Below are positions 1 to 6,186 of a stretch of 9,213 nt of DNA, piece after piece. The notes under the pieces were generated by a model. It made no database searches. It was not told where the DNA came from and was given only the letters and a program-made list of their open reading frames with translations. The DNA comes from Anaerolineae bacterium. Its GTDB lineage: Bacteria; Chloroflexota; Anaerolineae; B4-G1; SLSP01. A program made the translations under genes and the position numbers. Location of the stretch: positions 1 through 9,213 of the forward strand of contig JAFGNI010000301.1 in assembly GCA_016927095.1 (NCBI GenBank), given 5' to 3'. The stretch's first letter is position 1, and each line of letters begins with the position of its first letter.

Positions 1-926
1 TCAAGAAGTCGTCCACCTGGTGGGCCGTTGGCCTGGGCCTCCTGGGGCTGGTGCCTGTCCTGGCCTGGAACGCGCGCCACGGCTGGGCGTCGTTCGCGTG
101 GCAGCTGAGCCATCTGACATTGTCCTCTCCCGGGAGCTCCGCCGGGGCACTGTTCGTGGGCCTGGGCCGGAACCTCGCTCACGCGGCCGTCTACTTTTCA
201 TGGCCACTTGCTCTCGCGGTCTGCGCCGGTCTCTTCAGGACGCGCACGCCCGCGGACCGCTGGCTCTCCCTGGTTGCCTTATTGGTGCTGGCGCCGGTGG
301 CGGTCAGCCCGGCCAACAGCCCGCGCAATCTGACGACCGGGGCCGTCCCCTTGCTCCTGCTGGCTGCTGACAGGGGTATGAGGGCCTTTGCCGGGGCCAC
401 ATCGTCGGGGCGACGGTCCCTCGCCCTGCTTGGCGTAGCTGCCTGTTGGATTGCGGTGGCTATCTACGGATCCGGCTCCGTGGTGGCTATGGTACGGGAA
501 GCCCCCCAGGTGCCCCAGAGTAGCGTGGTCCGTGAGATCCGCTATGATGCCGCCGGCTGGGACACCTTGGCAGGACAGCTCCCCGGGGATGGGACGCTCG
601 TGGCAGTAGACTACAGCCTGGCGGGGCATCTGGCCTACTATACGGATCGGCCGGTCACTACGGCCTGGCCCCAGTACCGGATGTGGGGCACCCCGGACCT
701 GGAGGACGTTCTTGTCGTAGCTTCTACCTACCTAGCCCCGGGCGTGGTGGCATCCCAGGTCGAGGCAGCCTACACTGAGTACGCCGCCCTGGCGCCAGTG
801 GTGATGGGTAAGGTGGGGGGAGAGACGAAGCAGTTGCGCCTCTGGTCGGCCGATGGGTTGCGGGTGCCGCCTGAGGAGTTTCTCGATCGGATGGATTTCC
901 TCACGCTCTACGCCGAGGGTCAATGA
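1..926 (+). CDS. GT-C membrane glycosyltransferase, ArnT/PMT-like (GT39), 3' part
   Basis: This is the C-terminal part (about 307 residues) of a polytopic glycosyltransferase that would use a polyprenyl-phosphate-linked sugar at the outer face of the membrane. The open frame runs to the window edge (first full codon at 3), so the GTG at 51 is internal and not the start. Visible residues 22-31 carry a W-N-x-x-H-x-W-A-S-F pattern typical of the PMT_2/ArnT-like family after a membrane segment. Several hydrophobic segments follow (roughly visible residues 50-80, 85-120 and 135-160). A soluble tail then reads D-x-S-x-A-G-H-L-A-Y-Y-x-D-R-P and Q-Y-R-M-W-G, which fits the periplasmic tail of these enzymes. 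The catalytic N-terminal loop with its acidic residues lies outside the window, so activity and donor sugar cannot be judged. The stop overlaps the flippase start (ATGA), indicating translational coupling in a glycan operon. Confidence 0.8.
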   Translation, partial: KKSSTWWAVGLGLLGLVPVLAWNARHGWASFAWQLSHLTLSSPGSSAGALFVGLGRNLAHAAVYFSWPLALAVCAGLFRTRTPADRWLSLVALLVLAPVAVSPANSPRNLTTGAVPLLLLAADRGMRAFAGATSSGRRSLALLGVAACWIAVAIYGSGSVVAMVREAPQVPQSSVVREIRYDAAGWDTLAGQLPGDGTLVAVDYSLAGHLAYYTDRPVTTAWPQYRMWGTPDLEDVLVVASTYLAPGVVASQVEAAYTEYAALAPVVMGKVGGETKQLRLWSADGLRVPPEEFLDRMDFLTLYAEGQ

Positions 927-2215
927 TCGCGGCAGAACGCCGACTGGCAAGAGTCGGTTGGAATGCGCTGTCTCGCTTGGGCGCGCAAGTATGGGCCAAG
1001 GCGCTCTCGCTGGTTCTCGCGCCCTTAGTTGTGCGCCTGGCAGGGCCCACCGAGCTCGGGCGGTATCTCATGGCCCTGACGGTGACGAGCATTGTCGCTG
1101 CCGTGACGGATCTAGGCCTCACCATCTACCTGACCCGAGAGGGTGCTCAGATCCAAGATCCGATCCGCAACCGCCGGTTTCTGGGCGACATTCTGGTGAT
1201 GAAGACCGGGCTGGCTGCACTTGGGTATGGCTTGCTGGCAGCTGTGGCGCCCGTGCTCCCGCTGCCGGAGGTCACCCGTCAACTTCTTCCCATCGCAGGG
1301 CTGGCGCTGGTGCCCGAGGCAGCCACGGCGGCGCTCCACGCCTTTCTCAACGCGCGGCAACGGATGGATCTCTCCAGTGGCATCCTTGCGATCGTACGAT
1401 TGGTGGCGACCGCAGGTGCCCTACTGGCGCTGACAACGGGGAAAGCTGCAGCGGCGATACTGTGGTGGCACGTGACCGGCACCGTAGCCGGCACTCTGAT
1501 CAGCCTCAGCGTCCTATGGGCCAAGTTCGGCTCCCCGATCATCCAACCTGGCGCGCTGCTCCACCGGCGGACGCTACGGCAGCACCTGGTCGAGGCGCTG
1601 CCCTTTGCCGCGACCGGGTTCATCGCGATGCTCTACCGGCGACTGGACCTCCTGCTGCTGGGGAGTTGGCATGGCGAGCTGGTCGCCGGATGGTATGGCG
1701 CAGCCACGCGCCTTTGGGAGGCGGTGCATCTCGTACCTGCCAGCCTGTTGGACGCGCTTTTCCCCGAGATGTCGCGGATGGCGTCCCAGCCCGGTGGGCG
1801 CCAGCGGCTGCGCCTGTTGCTCAAGGGGGGCGGCGCGGTGCTCTTCGCAGGCGGGAGCGGCCTTGCCGTACTCGGGGCGCTGGGGGGACCCCAAGGACTG
1901 CGCCTTATCTACGGCGCCGGTGTCGCCGACGCAACGGTGCAGACGTGGCAGGTACTCGTATGGGCTATCCCGGCGATCTTTCTCTACCTGTTGGGGGGAC
2001 ACACGCTCTATGCGGTGCGCGAACAGCGTGCCGTGACAGGCCGGATGGTTGTCGTGGCGCTGGTGAACGCCGTGGCGAACCTTGTGCTCATCGCCAGGTG
2101 GCGCCACATAGGTGCTGCGATGGTCCTCTTGGCTTCGGAGTGGCTGCTCTGTCTGCTGCTGTATGGCAGGGCGTGGCGCGTTGTCGCGATGGAAGAGGAG
2201 CAGCATGAAACCTAG
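923..2215 (+). CDS. Polysaccharide/oligosaccharide flippase (MOP superfamily, Wzx-like)
   Basis: This 430-residue integral membrane protein probably flips lipid-linked oligosaccharide or a related glycolipid across the inner membrane. The length is normal for Wzx/polysaccharide-synthesis transporters (about 400-480). The N-terminus has a short basic amphipathic stretch, then A-P-L-V-V-R-L-A-G-P-T-E-L-G-R-Y-L, which matches the family's usual 'arlLGpeefGry' end of helix 1. About 12 hydrophobic segments follow. A second-half repeat starts near residue 214 with L-R-Q-H-L-V-E-A-L-P-F-A-A-T-G-F and leads into R-R-L-D-L-L-L-L-G, again typical. The ATG at 923 is chosen because it overlaps the upstream stop, follows a GAGGG at 915-919, and gives a complete N-terminus. 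It ends 11 bases inside the methyltransferase gene. The substrate cannot be read from the sequence. Confidence 0.85.
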   Translation: MIAAERRLARVGWNALSRLGAQVWAKALSLVLAPLVVRLAGPTELGRYLMALTVTSIVAAVTDLGLTIYLTREGAQIQDPIRNRRFLGDILVMKTGLAALGYGLLAAVAPVLPLPEVTRQLLPIAGLALVPEAATAALHAFLNARQRMDLSSGILAIVRLVATAGALLALTTGKAAAAILWWHVTGTVAGTLISLSVLWAKFGSPIIQPGALLHRRTLRQHLVEALPFAATGFIAMLYRRLDLLLLGSWHGELVAGWYGAATRLWEAVHLVPASLLDALFPEMSRMASQPGGRQRLRLLLKGGGAVLFAGGSGLAVLGALGGPQGLRLIYGAGVADATVQTWQVLVWAIPAIFLYLLGGHTLYAVREQRAVTGRMVVVALVNAVANLVLIARWRHIGAAMVLLASEWLLCLLLYGRAWRVVAMEEEQHET

Positions 2216-3047
2216 CGCTCAGCACCGGCAGGCAGCGCAGGCGTTCGATCTCGTGGCAGGCGACTATGATTCCGTCTATGGCGAGGGCGGGAATCCCGCC
2301 ATGGTTTGGATGCGCCGCGAGAACGTAACGCACCTCAGATCGCTGTTCTCCCCTGGGAGCCGGCTTCTGGAGGTCGGCTGTGGCACCGGCGACGAAGCCG
2401 TCGCCTTGGCGCGCAGCGGGTGTTCCGTTGTGGCGACGGACATCTCACCAGCCATGGCACGCCTGACCGCGGCTAAGGCCGTCCGCGCCGGCGTCGCGGA
2501 GCGCGTCCAGGTCCTCGCCCTGCCTGCAGGGTCGCTGGCTGCGCTACTCGTGGACAGACCCTTCGATGGTGTCTACACGAGTTTCGGCGGCTTGAACTGC
2601 GAGCCAGACCTGGCAGGGTTTGGTGAAGCGCTGTCCCGATTGGTGCGCCCTGGTGGTGCCGTAGTCTGCGGCGTGATGGGACGATTCTACCTCTTCGAGA
2701 TGCTGTGGTACCTGGCACGGGGGCGACCGCGACAGTCCCTGCGCCGCTTGCGCGGCGGTTGGCAGGAGGCACCAGTCGCGGGCCGGAACGGCAGGCAGAT
2801 GCACGTGGCGACCCGCTACCTCGGTGTTCGTGAGATCCATCGCGCTGTGGGCGAGCAGTTTGTGGTCGAGGAGATACGCGCGCTTCCGCTGGTGATGCCG
2901 CCCCCTTACGCAGCGGAGCTCTATGCGCGGTATCCCGGCCTCATCGCACGACTTGAAGGTCTGGACCGGGCGCTGCGAAGACGCTGGCCCTTCCGGTTGC
3001 TCGGGGATCACCTGGTGGTGGTCTTCCGGCGGCTGAGGAACGGATGA
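2205..3047 (+). CDS. Class I SAM-dependent methyltransferase
   Basis: This 280-residue protein probably transfers a methyl group from S-adenosylmethionine to a sugar or lipid intermediate of the surface glycan made by this operon; the acceptor is inferred from context only. Residues 12-25 (A-F-D-L-V-A-G-D-Y-D-S-V-Y) are the usual opening of Methyltransf_11/UbiE-type enzymes. Motif I is L-L-E-V-G-C-G-T-G-D at 54-63, and the acidic residue ending strand 2 is D79 in V-V-A-T-D-I-S. A later F-D-G-V-Y-T-S-F segment is the motif II region. The frame stays open back to 2112, but the ATG at 2205 is the better start: it has GGAAGAGGAG at 2191-2200 just upstream, begins the conserved domain, and overlaps the flippase stop by only 11 bases. 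The last 40 bases overlap the convergent exporter gene. Confidence 0.85.
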   Translation: MKPSAQHRQAAQAFDLVAGDYDSVYGEGGNPAMVWMRRENVTHLRSLFSPGSRLLEVGCGTGDEAVALARSGCSVVATDISPAMARLTAAKAVRAGVAERVQVLALPAGSLAALLVDRPFDGVYTSFGGLNCEPDLAGFGEALSRLVRPGGAVVCGVMGRFYLFEMLWYLARGRPRQSLRRLRGGWQEAPVAGRNGRQMHVATRYLGVREIHRAVGEQFVVEEIRALPLVMPPPYAAELYARYPGLIARLEGLDRALRRRWPFRLLGDHLVVVFRRLRNG

Positions 3048-4450
3048 TGGGTTATGAGACCGGAGTTCTCGGTGGCGTCGTGATCGGGCAGTAGCGTCTC
3101 AGCATCCCTGATGGGGCCGAAGAGGTAGCCGCCCAGGCCCACTGCCGCCGCCAAGAGACCGGCAAGCGCGAGCTGGACCCCCATACCGGCGCCCGGCCCG
3201 GTGCCGAACAGCCTGGCGAGCCAGCTATTGGCCATTGTTTGGGGAGCAAACGCCGGCTCGAGGATCCGATCGGCAAGCGGCCCTGCCACCAGTTGACTCA
3301 CAGGTGTCACAGCCCAGGCGATGAGCCGGCGTGTCGCGAAAACCCGTCCCTGGATATCGGGTGGCACCTTCATCTGCCAGATTGCCTGATTCGAAGAATT
3401 GATCATTGGCACGACCAGCGTGCCGGCGAAGGCAAATATCAGCCATGGTGTCAGCGCCTGCGAGGCGCCCATCGCCGCCAATGCCAAACCGCCCAGGAGC
3501 CATCCCAGCAAGACGCCGTGCACGCGACGCGTAAAGCCGCCCCAAGCTCCCAAGATCAGGCTTCCCGCTACCCCCCCGATAGCCCCGGCGGTCTGGATGG
3601 CACCAAAGGCAAGAGTATCACTGCCCGTCCGGGCCAGGATCATCGGATCCTGGACCATGTAGCCAAGTGAGATAAAGAGGTTGCCCAAGAGGAAGACAAG
3701 CTGGAGGCCCAGGAGGCTTGGTCGGGCGAGAATGTAGCGCAGCCCGAACATGGCTTGGTGCAGGAAGCCGCCCTCGGCTTGCTGCCCGCTCTGGGACCGG
3801 GTGGGTTGGGGGATCTTCACAAAGAGGAGCGTGCCAATCGCGAAGGCCGCGCTGACGAGATCCAAGACGAGGAGTGCGGTGAGGCCGGGCTCTCCACTAC
3901 TTTGGGCAGCCAGTTGTGGCATATGTCCCACCATCCACGCGCTCAGTGGTGCCAGGAGCGCACCGGCGATCATTGGCGCGAAGATAGCGGAAGATGTGCC
4001 AGCCATCTCCAACATCGCATTCGCCCGCGTGTAGTGCTTCTTGTCCAGCATAGTTGAGATCGCCGCCGAATAGGCGGGCCACTGGAACCCCTGAAAGGTA
4101 CCGCTGATGAATGCAGTGACATAGAGGTGCCAGATTTGAAGGCTTCCAGAGGTGTAGAGAAGCAGCACAAAGAATGTGGTTGCCGCGGCAGCCAGGTCGC
4201 TCACCATCATCATCAGCTTCCGGTTGGCCCGATCCACCAAGACACCTACCACAGGTGTAAAGAGCACCATCGGCACGAAGAACCAGAACCCGATGCGCGT
4301 CATCGGCGTAGCTTGACCGCCGCTGGCGTCGAAAATCCAGAACCGCATGCCGAATTGGCTTACAGCAGTCCCGAGAAGGGACAGGATCTGACCGATCCAG
4401 ATGATGGTAAATGCGGTCATACCGGTAGGCCGGTCCTCGCTCTTGGTCAT
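3008..4450 (-). CDS. MFS transporter, MFS_3 / macrolide-efflux type
   Basis: This 480-residue polytopic protein is probably a proton-coupled exporter of small hydrophobic compounds or siderophores. It resembles the MFS_3 group (EntS, Mef(A)-like). About 12 membrane segments are visible, and motif A between helices 2 and 3 reads G-V-L-V-D-R-A-N-R-K at residues 69-78. A G-R-V-F-A-T-R-R segment in the second half is also typical of this group. The frame is open up to 4588, but the promoter at 4539-4566 lies inside that extension. The ATG at 4450 follows AGGAGAG (plus strand 4455-4461) and is the likely start; an in-frame ATG at 4510 lacks a Shine-Dalgarno. The last 12 residues are read from DNA that also encodes the methyltransferase end, so the basic tail after L-P-D-H-D-A-T may be a non-native extension. 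The substrate is not predictable. Confidence 0.85.
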   Translation of the reverse strand: MTKSEDRPTGMTAFTIIWIGQILSLLGTAVSQFGMRFWIFDASGGQATPMTRIGFWFFVPMVLFTPVVGVLVDRANRKLMMMVSDLAAAATTFFVLLLYTSGSLQIWHLYVTAFISGTFQGFQWPAYSAAISTMLDKKHYTRANAMLEMAGTSSAIFAPMIAGALLAPLSAWMVGHMPQLAAQSSGEPGLTALLVLDLVSAAFAIGTLLFVKIPQPTRSQSGQQAEGGFLHQAMFGLRYILARPSLLGLQLVFLLGNLFISLGYMVQDPMILARTGSDTLAFGAIQTAGAIGGVAGSLILGAWGGFTRRVHGVLLGWLLGGLALAAMGASQALTPWLIFAFAGTLVVPMINSSNQAIWQMKVPPDIQGRVFATRRLIAWAVTPVSQLVAGPLADRILEPAFAPQTMANSWLARLFGTGPGAGMGVQLALAGLLAAAVGLGGYLFGPIRDAETLLPDHDATENSGLITHHPFLSRRKTTTR

Positions 4451-4483
4451 GGTTCTCTCCTGGGTGGCGCGCATTGCGCCGTC

Positions 4484-4509
4484 GACACGCCTGTGTCTCC
4501 TCCGACACA
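4484..4509 (-). promoter_or_regulatory. Competing hairpins in the exporter 5' leader
   Basis: In the predicted leader RNA of the exporter, the segment GACAC (plus strand 4493-4497 is GTGTC) can pair with an upstream GTGTC across a 6-base loop reading GGAGGA. It can equally pair with a downstream GTGTC across a 4-base loop. The two hairpins exclude each other because they share the middle arm. A further 5-bp stem (GGCGC/GCGCC, plus strand 4466-4480) sits just before the Shine-Dalgarno. The pairings are seen directly; a regulatory role (attenuation or translational control, known for some efflux genes) is inference. Confidence 0.3.
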
Positions 4510-4538
4510 TCGCTGTGATAGGGGCAGTTTCCTCCACC

Positions 4539-4566
4539 ACTATAGGGTTCTGACTGAGGATGTCAA
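4539..4566 (-). promoter_or_regulatory. Sigma70-type promoter of the MFS exporter
   Basis: On the minus strand there is a perfect -35 TTGACA (4566-4561), a 16-nt spacer and a -10 TATAGT (4544-4539). Transcription would begin near 4532 and leave a leader of about 80 nt before the ATG at 4450. This placement rules out the longer open frame starting at 4588. Confidence 0.75.
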
Positions 4567-4580
4567 GTGGTTTCCTAATG

Positions 4581-4607
4581 ATATTCAAGGTCGGTGCTTA
4601 AGAATAT
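4581..4607. repeat. Inverted repeat between divergent promoters
   Basis: ATATTC (4581-4586) is repeated inverted as GAATAT (4602-4607), and inner AAG/CTT arms extend the symmetry with a two-base offset. It lies between the -35 of the exporter promoter and the -35 of the YtfJ-like promoter, about 15 bp and 28 bp away respectively. It is a candidate operator for a dimeric regulator acting on one or both promoters. The symmetry is seen; the function is inferred. Confidence 0.35.
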
Positions 4608-4634
4608 TGAGATTAGTCTCGTCTTCTTTGTGCA

Positions 4635-4663
4635 TTGACCAAGGATTGTCAGACGCGTATAAT
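4635..4663 (+). promoter_or_regulatory. Consensus sigma70-type promoter of the YtfJ-like operon
   Basis: TTGACC (4635-4640), a 17-nt spacer and a perfect TATAAT (4658-4663) give one of the strongest promoters in the window. Transcription would start near 4670, about 35 nt before the ATG at 4705. The surrounding DNA (about 4560-4680) is clearly more AT-rich than the flanking genes. Confidence 0.85.
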
Positions 4664-4704
4664 AGAAACACGGAGGTACAACCTGAGGACAAAGGAGGGT
4701 GTCG

Positions 4705-5148
4705 ATGGCTGAGAAAACCGGTGGCATCGCACGGTTGGCCGCGCAGAGCTACACTGATGCGAAGGAGCTGATAGGCAGGCTGTTCGATGTCGCCACGCCG
4801 AGCGCCGCATTCGGGGAACCGGTCAAGGCCGGCGACCAAATCGTGATCACGGCGTCGGAGGCGACGGTGTCGGTGGGCTTTGGCTTCGGCCTTGGCGGCG
4901 GGGATATTCCTACCCCTGCGGTCGAGGAGGGTGAGGAAGGGGAGGCGCCTGACGCCGAAAGCCTCGGCGGCGGCGGTGGCGGCGGTGGGTTCAGCAGCAG
5001 TCGGCCCGTTGCTGTCATCGCTGTGGGACCCGAAGGCGTCCGGGTGGAACCCGTGATGGATGTGACCAAGGTGGCGCTAGCTTTCTTCACGATGTTCGGC
5101 GGTCTGATCGCGATGACAGCCAGAATGCGGAACGCGGGCCGAGGGTAG
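4705..5148 (+). CDS. YtfJ/GerW-family (Spore_YtfJ-like) glycine-rich protein
   Basis: This 147-residue protein matches the overall plan of the YtfJ/GerW family, whose Bacillus member acts in spore germination, but many relatives occur in non-sporulating bacteria with no known role. Residues 36-64 (F-G-E-P-V, then a strand, then V-S-V-G-F-G-F-G-L-G-G-G) correspond to the family's opening motif. Residues 88-95 are eight consecutive glycines, followed by R-P-V-A-V-I-A-V-G and V-R-V-E-P-V, the usual closing strands. Between the glycine motifs is an acidic insert (residues 73-86). A hydrophobic stretch at 120-138 could sit in or on a membrane. The start at ATG 4705 is preferred over GTG 4699 because AAAGGAGG lies at 4691-4698. 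It is the first gene of a two-gene operon, 9 bp ahead of the next start. The sequence gives no sign that this organism sporulates. Confidence 0.75.
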   Translation: MAEKTGGIARLAAQSYTDAKELIGRLFDVATPSAAFGEPVKAGDQIVITASEATVSVGFGFGLGGGDIPTPAVEEGEEGEAPDAESLGGGGGGGGFSSSRPVAVIAVGPEGVRVEPVMDVTKVALAFFTMFGGLIAMTARMRNAGRG

Positions 5149-5157
5149 GGGGGCAAG

Positions 5158-5571
5158 GTGACGGAGACAACCGGATCTTCAGGGTCACGTTCGAAAGAAG
5201 TCTGGCGGGAGGTGGGGCGCAGCTTTGAGGCGCTGGGGGCGAGCCTCTCCTCGGCGTTTCAGGAAGCCTGGGACGATGAAGGCAACCGGCAAGCCGTTCG
5301 CGAGGTCGAGGCCGGGCTGAAGTCGATGGCGAAGACGATTGCCGACACGGTGGCGGCGGCGGCATCTCCCGAGGGTCAGGAGCTGCGCGCTGAGGCCGAG
5401 CGTGTGGTGGCCTCGGCGGCTGAAGCCGGCAGACAGGCGTCTGAAACGGCCAAACCACAGATCGTGGCGGCGCTGAGGTCGCTGCGTGACGGCCTCCAAG
5501 CTGCTATCGACGAGCTACAGCAGGCGGGAAAGCGCCCTGCGGGACCCGAGGGCGACGCAGAAGACGGGTGA
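5158..5571 (+). CDS. Small alanine-rich helical protein, function unknown
   Basis: I do not recognise this 137-residue protein. It starts at GTG 5158 with a GGGGGG-type Shine-Dalgarno (5148-5153) only 9 bp after the YtfJ-like stop, so the two are almost surely co-transcribed. After a Ser/Gly-rich start (1-12), nearly the whole chain (13-122) is predicted by eye to be amphipathic helix rich in Ala, Glu and Arg. Glycine or proline breaks it near residues 42, 71 and 100. This composition resembles apolipoprotein-like or phasin-like surface-binding helical proteins. The tail (123-137) is charged and probably disordered. There is no signal peptide or membrane segment. It may be a cytoplasmic partner of the YtfJ-like protein, but that rests on the operon alone. 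Confidence 0.7.
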   Translation: MTETTGSSGSRSKEVWREVGRSFEALGASLSSAFQEAWDDEGNRQAVREVEAGLKSMAKTIADTVAAAASPEGQELRAEAERVVASAAEAGRQASETAKPQIVAALRSLRDGLQAAIDELQQAGKRPAGPEGDAEDG

Positions 5572-5582
5572 CGCCAGGTCAG

Positions 5583-5613
5583 GGTCCTTGGTTGCGCTTA
5601 GCGACTAAGGACC
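5583..5613. terminator. 13-bp hairpin just after the helical-protein gene
   Basis: Arms 5583-5595 and 5601-5613 pair over 13 bp (two G-U wobbles in the plus-strand RNA) around the loop GCTTA. It starts 12 bases after the stop at 5571. There is no clear T-run on either side, so termination is suggested by position and stem strength rather than by a textbook intrinsic terminator. Confidence 0.5.
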
Positions 5614-5628
5614 GGCTTCGCAGTACGG

Positions 5629-5662
5629 TGCTGCCCCGACCTAGCGCTAGGTCGGGGCAGCA
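5629..5662. terminator. Perfect 34-nt palindrome between convergent genes
   Basis: The arm TGCTGCCCCGACCTAGC (5629-5645) is followed at once by its exact reverse complement (5646-5662). In RNA from either strand it would fold to a very stable GC-rich stem with a minimal loop. It lies midway between the ends of the plus operon (5571) and the minus operon (5680), the right place for a bidirectional terminator, but neither side has a clear T-run. A symmetric protein-binding site is the alternative. Confidence 0.6.
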
Positions 5663-5679
5663 TGGTTCTGTCGCCTCTG

Positions 5680-6042
5680 TCAGGCGTGCGTCTTGACCAA
5701 GGTGCGCATTTGCTGCCGGAGTTCGGAGATCTGCTCCTGCGTTCGACGGATCCTATCGAAGGTGCCGGCTTTTGAGGTGATCCCCTCATCGATGAGTGAC
5801 GCGGCAGCTTTGCAGCGGTTCTTCGCCACGCCGGCGCTGACTAGCAGGTCCAGGTGTTCGCGTGTCTCGGGGTTGACCTTGATGACCATCAGGTTCGAGG
5901 CATCCTCGAGGGTGGTGAGAACCGCGCGCCCGAGGGCATCGACCAGCTTGACTGTCTCATCCACGACAGCGGCGATGGCGTCTGCAAGATCCGAGCCGCC
6001 ATTCTCGACCACTTCTGCTTCTTGTGCCTTTTCGTCTGACAT
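5680..6042 (-). CDS. Small ribbon-helix-helix-like protein with C-terminal coiled coil (paralog A)
   Basis: This 120-residue protein is paralogous to its upstream neighbour (6187-6678). Residues 18-48 form an amphipathic helix. Residues 51-88 (L-M-V-I-K-V-N-P-E-T-R-E-H-L-D, then A-K-N-R-C-K-A-A-A-S-L-I-D-E-G-I) look like a strand followed by two helices, as in CopG/Arc-type ribbon-helix-helix DNA-binding dimers. Residues 92-117 are heptad-like and could form a coiled coil. The ATG at 6042 is chosen over the adjacent GTG at 6045 because GGAGGA (plus strand 6048-6053) sits 5 nt upstream of it. No clear promoter precedes it, so it is probably read through from the paralog. DNA binding is inferred from the fold pattern. 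The canonical S-R-S-E of the RHH turn is replaced by N-R-C-K, so a scaffold role without DNA binding is also possible. Confidence 0.7.
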   Translation of the reverse strand: MSDEKAQEAEVVENGGSDLADAIAAVVDETVKLVDALGRAVLTTLEDASNLMVIKVNPETREHLDLLVSAGVAKNRCKAAASLIDEGITSKAGTFDRIRRTQEQISELRQQMRTLVKTHA

Positions 6043-6129
6043 CACTATCCTCCGTCTTGTTCGTTGCGGTCTGGGTGTCGGTTTGGGCGAACCCAGTACT
6101 CAGTTAGCCTGATCGTTGAGATGTGTCGT

Positions 6130-6162
6130 CGCGGCCTCAGCCGCGGAACCGTTGAAGCGGCT
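6130..6162. repeat. Overlapping inverted repeats between the two RHH-like genes
   Basis: CGCGGC (6130-6135) pairs with GCCGCG (6140-6145) across a 4-base loop. The overlapping AGCCGC (6139-6144) instead pairs with GCGGCT (6157-6162), enclosing a further AAC/GTT pair (6148-6154). The structures are mutually exclusive. The block sits in the 144-bp gap between paralogs B and A. It could partly terminate transcription, or be an operator for autoregulation; no T-run is present. Apart from this and the Shine-Dalgarno of paralog A, I see only a weak 6-bp stem (CTGGGT/ACCCAG, 6071-6096) in the gap. Confidence 0.35.
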
Positions 6163-6186
6163 ATTACGGACCAACTTTGCTGAGCA

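Noticed and set aside
1574..2206. Open frame on the minus strand opposite the flippase
   Set aside because: Composition rich in His, Gln and Arg with no motif; explained by GC-rich third positions of the real gene.
853..2208. Open frame of 451 codons on the plus strand across the flippase gene
   Set aside because: It is a different frame of the flippase region, with an Arg/Gly/Cys/Pro-rich composition and no domain pattern. The flippase frame has proper membrane segments and coupling to both neighbours.
4451..4588. Extended N-terminus (46 residues) for the exporter
   Set aside because: The promoter -35 and -10 lie within it and there is no Shine-Dalgarno at 4588 or at the in-frame ATG 4510; the ATG at 4450 has a good one.
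4127..4771. Plus-strand open frame running from the exporter into the YtfJ-like gene
   Set aside because: It is antisense to the exporter, crosses both promoters and has no Shine-Dalgarno or recognisable domain.
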